Both the position numbers and the translations under genes were made by a program. DNA of 8,076 bases from Chloroflexota bacterium (GTDB lineage: Bacteria; Chloroflexota; Limnocylindria; Limnocylindrales; CSP1-4), in assembly GCA_027457005.1 (NCBI GenBank), contig DAIDTV010000067.1, positions 1-8,076 on the forward strand, written 5' to 3'. Each line of letters begins with the position of its first letter. Position 1 is the first letter of the stretch. Of the stretch, positions 5,797 to 8,076 are shown piece by piece. The notes beneath the pieces were generated by a model. That model ran no database searches and was not told the origin of the DNA. It saw only the letters and a list, made by a program, of their open reading frames with translations.

Positions 5797-7536
5797 TCAG
5801 TAGACGCGCGGCTTCGGCGTGAAGCGCGTGATGGTGACCGGCTTGTAGCGCAGCGCCGGCCCGCCGTCGGCACGGTAGGCCAGCGAGTGCTTGAGCCAGT
5901 TCGGGTCGTCGCGTTCGGGGAAGTCCTCCCGGTAGTGGGCGCCGCGGCTCTCCTGCCGGGCCAGCGCGGCTGCCACGGTCGTCTCCGCGCAGTCGAGCAG
6001 GTAGCCCACCTCCCGGGCCTCGAGCAGGTCCTGGTTGAAGCGGGCCCCGCTGTCCTGGACCCGCACGCCCTGGTACCGGTCCCTGAGATCCCTCACCACG
6101 CCCTGCGCATGGCGCAGGGTCCCGTCGGTGCGGAAGACGCCGACGTCGTCCATCATCACGTCGGCGAGCTCCCGCCGGATCCGCGCCGGGGGCTCCCCCT
6201 CGCGCCGCGCGCCGAGTGCCTGGAGCTCCGCGTGCACCGGTTCGGCCGGATCCGCGGGCAGGTCCGGCATCCCGGATTCCTTCGAGAAGCGCGCCATGTC
6301 GCGACCCGCCCGGCGCCCGAAGACCAGGATGTCGAGAAGCGAGTTCGTGCCCAGCCGGTTCGCGCCGTGGACGCTGACGCACGCGCACTCCCCGGCCGCG
6401 TAGAGCCCCGGCAGCGCCGTGTTCTGCTCGTCGACCACCACCCGGGCCGCGACGTCGGTGGGCACACCGCCCATCGCGTAGTGCGCGGTGGGCTGTACGC
6501 CGACGGGCTGCGTGTAGGGCTCCACTCCCTGGTAGACCCGCGCGAAGTCCGTGATGTCGGGCAGCTTCTCGTCGATGACCGCCCGCCCGAGGTGATGGAC
6601 GTCCAGGAACAGGTAGTCCTTGCCGTCGATCCCCCGGCCTTCGCGGATCTCGCGGGTCATCGCCCGGCTCACGATGTCGCGTGGGGCGAGATCCATCAGT
6701 GTCGGTGCGTAGCGCTCCATGAACCGCTCGCCCTTGCCGTTCAGGAGGATGCCGCCCTCTCCCCGGGCGGCCTCGGACAGCAGCACGCCGAGCCCGGCCA
6801 GGCCGGTCGGATGGAACTGGTAGAACTCCATGTCCTCGAGCGGCACGCCGCGCCGGTAGGCCAGTGCCGCGCCGTCGCCGGTGAGGGTGTGGGCGTTCGA
6901 CGTGATGCGGAACATCCGCCCGAACCCGCCCGTGGCCAGCAGCACCGACTTCGAACGGAACACGTGGAGCGCCCCGTCGGCCAGCCGGTAGCCCACCACC
7001 CCGCGGCTCACGCCGTCCTCGATCAGCAGGTCGACCACGTGATACTCGTCGAAGAAGCGCACGCCGTGCTTGATGCACTGCTGGTACAGCGTCTGCAGGA
7101 TCATGTGGCCGGTACGGTCGGCCGCGTAGCAGGCGCGCTTGACGGGCGCCTCTCCGAAGTTCCGCGTGTGGCCGCCGAAGCGACGCTGGTCGATGCGCCC
7201 GTCATCGGTCCGGTTGAACGGCAGGCCCAGGTGCTCGAGCTCGATCACCGTCTCGATCGCCTCGCGGGTCAGGATCTCCGCCGCGTCCTGGTCCACCAGG
7301 TAGTCGCCACCCTTGACGGTGTCGAACATGTGCCACTCCCAGTGGTCCTCTTCCTGGTTGCCCAGGGCCGCGCAGATGCCGCCCTGCGCGGCGCCCGTGT
7401 GGGAGCGGGTCGGGTACAGCTTCGACAGGACCGCGGTGGGCACGCCCTGGCGGGCCAGCTCCAGCGCGGCGTACAGGCCGGCGCCGCCGGCGCCGACGAT
7501 GACCGCATCGAACTCGTGGATGACCGGGGCCTCCAT
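5797..7536 (-). CDS. sdhA: Succinate dehydrogenase flavoprotein subunit SdhA
   Basis: Catalytic 579-residue subunit that oxidises succinate to fumarate in the TCA cycle on the cytoplasmic face of the membrane. The FAD-binding GAGGAG is at 15-20, and His46 in RSHTGAAQGG is the expected site of covalent FAD attachment. Active-site elements are FHPTG (His242, Thr244), SEAARGEGG (Glu255), APRD (Arg286), AHYAMGG (His352) and GANRLG (Arg394). The FAD-binding GLYAAGECA and the C-terminal helical region with the PNWLKHSLAY stretch are also typical. ATG 7536 is preferred over GTG 7542 because AGGGG lies 7 bases upstream of it. The start is 2 bases after the sdhD stop, indicating coupling. Intact, with no missing key residue. 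Confidence 0.98.
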   Translation of the reverse strand: MEAPVIHEFDAVIVGAGGAGLYAALELARQGVPTAVLSKLYPTRSHTGAAQGGICAALGNQEEDHWEWHMFDTVKGGDYLVDQDAAEILTREAIETVIELEHLGLPFNRTDDGRIDQRRFGGHTRNFGEAPVKRACYAADRTGHMILQTLYQQCIKHGVRFFDEYHVVDLLIEDGVSRGVVGYRLADGALHVFRSKSVLLATGGFGRMFRITSNAHTLTGDGAALAYRRGVPLEDMEFYQFHPTGLAGLGVLLSEAARGEGGILLNGKGERFMERYAPTLMDLAPRDIVSRAMTREIREGRGIDGKDYLFLDVHHLGRAVIDEKLPDITDFARVYQGVEPYTQPVGVQPTAHYAMGGVPTDVAARVVVDEQNTALPGLYAAGECACVSVHGANRLGTNSLLDILVFGRRAGRDMARFSKESGMPDLPADPAEPVHAELQALGARREGEPPARIRRELADVMMDDVGVFRTDGTLRHAQGVVRDLRDRYQGVRVQDSGARFNQDLLEAREVGYLLDCAETTVAAALARQESRGAHYREDFPERDDPNWLKHSLAYRADGGPALRYKPVTITRFTPKPRVY

Positions 7537-7538
7537 CG

Positions 7539-7931
7539 TCACGCCCCTGCCGGAAGCGTCAGGACGACGCCCGTCCCGGCCACGAACAGGACGATCGCGA
7601 TCACGTACAGCGTCGACATCGACAGCAGCCGCGCGCGCGCGCCGTGCACGTAGTCCGTGAGCACCGTCCGCACGCCCATGAAGCTGTGGAACAGCACCAT
7701 CATCAGCAGGGTCCAGTCGAAGACGCGCCAGGCCAGGCTGCCCCAGCGCGCCGCGATCCACGACGCGTTCTCCTGTGAGGGGTCGAAGAGGAAATGCATG
7801 ATGCTGAAGTGGGCGAGGGCCAGCACGAACAGCATCACGCCCGTGATCCGCATGAAGTACCAGACGAAGAGCTCGAACCCGCTCCCCTGGGGGCGGCTGC
7901 GGCCCGCAGTCCGGTGGTCGATCATCACCAT
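7539..7931 (-). CDS. sdhD: Succinate dehydrogenase membrane anchor subunit SdhD
   Basis: 130-residue membrane protein with three predicted helices (about 21-46, 71-92 and 104-125). Together with SdhC it holds SdhAB at the membrane and forms the quinone site, usually with heme b. The second helix contains HSFMGVRTVLTDYV, which lines up with the E. coli SdhD segment around heme ligand His71 and quinone-site Tyr83, so His82 is the likely heme ligand and Tyr94 the quinone residue. The first helix has RITGVMLFVLALAH. ATG 7931 is chosen over the ATG two codons on, since GGAGGG lies 7 bases upstream; that site directly follows, and shares bases with, the TAG of the preceding gene. Confidence 0.93.
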   Translation of the reverse strand: MVMIDHRTAGRSRPQGSGFELFVWYFMRITGVMLFVLALAHFSIMHFLFDPSQENASWIAARWGSLAWRVFDWTLLMMVLFHSFMGVRTVLTDYVHGARARLLSMSTLYVIAIVLFVAGTGVVLTLPAGA

Positions 7932-7943
7932 CGCGCCGCCCTC

Positions 7944-8076
7944 CTATGCCCCGATGCCGAGGGCCGGGCCGATGACCGGCCGCATGATGATGAAGGCCCC
8001 CGGGATGCCCACCACCACGAAGATCACCCAGCTCGCGTACCAGAGCGCGCGGTGGTAGACGGTCATCACCGGCCAC
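7944..8076 (-). CDS. sdhC: C-terminal end of SdhC (cytochrome b556 subunit), cut by window edge
   Basis: The frame is open from the right edge to TAG at 7944 and encodes about 43 residues including ALWYASWVIFVVVGIPGAF, a single hydrophobic helix, then IIMRPVIGPALGIGA. In an sdhCDAB operon the last helix of SdhC is expected here, just before sdhD. The stop forms part of TAGGAGGG, the ribosome binding site of sdhD. An internal ATG at 8066 could make a 40-residue protein alone, but the frame continues upstream, so the partial SdhC reading is preferred. No heme ligand or family motif of SdhC falls in the visible part, so the assignment relies on position and hydrophobicity. Confidence 0.72.
   Translation of the reverse strand, partial: WPVMTVYHRALWYASWVIFVVVGIPGAFIIMRPVIGPALGIGA

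Noticed and set aside
5887..7653. Long plus-strand open frame opposite sdhA
   Set aside because: It is antisense to a fully conserved SdhA and has no recognisable motif; a GC-rich shadow.

Overview
The window is high-GC (roughly 70% by eye) bacterial chromosome made almost entirely of housekeeping genes. The gene content, an SdhCDAB complex with two small membrane anchors, a type A RNase P RNA and a mraZ-led division cluster, fits a high-GC lineage. My impression is Chloroflexota (Limnocylindria-like) or a neighbouring group, but this rests on general sequence flavour and is low confidence. I see no mobile elements, CRISPR arrays, tRNAs or phage genes.

Right part (4530-8076, all minus strand): the end of sdhC, then sdhD, sdhA and sdhB, tightly spaced as one operon for succinate dehydrogenase (respiratory complex II). 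A small RNase HI of the type lacking the basic protrusion follows 77 bases downstream and may be co-transcribed.

Middle (3599-4529, plus strand): a small unrecognised cysteine-containing protein, then rnpB, the catalytic RNA of RNase P. rnpB has a TAGAAT -10 box and a 15-bp P1 helix closing the molecule. It converges on the RNase HI gene, and a nested hairpin fills the space between them.

Left part (1-3598, minus strand): the start of a division and cell wall (dcw) cluster. The order is mraZ, rsmH, a 67-codon unrecognised ORF, an ftsL-like gene, and an ftsI-type penicillin-binding protein running off the left edge. The cluster is driven by a clear sigma-70-type promoter (TTGACG, 16 bases, TATGAT). 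Just after it lie 10-bp direct repeats that match the known MraZ operator pattern, so MraZ probably represses its own operon.

The most surprising observation is that rsmH, otherwise full length and well conserved, carries a single in-frame TAG at codon 158 where the family normally has glutamate. Three other genes here use TAG as an ordinary stop, so global recoding is unlikely. The candidates are a real nonsense mutation or a base-call error. I found no evidence of a wholly new multi-gene system. The less explained items are the two small proteins and the broken rsmH.
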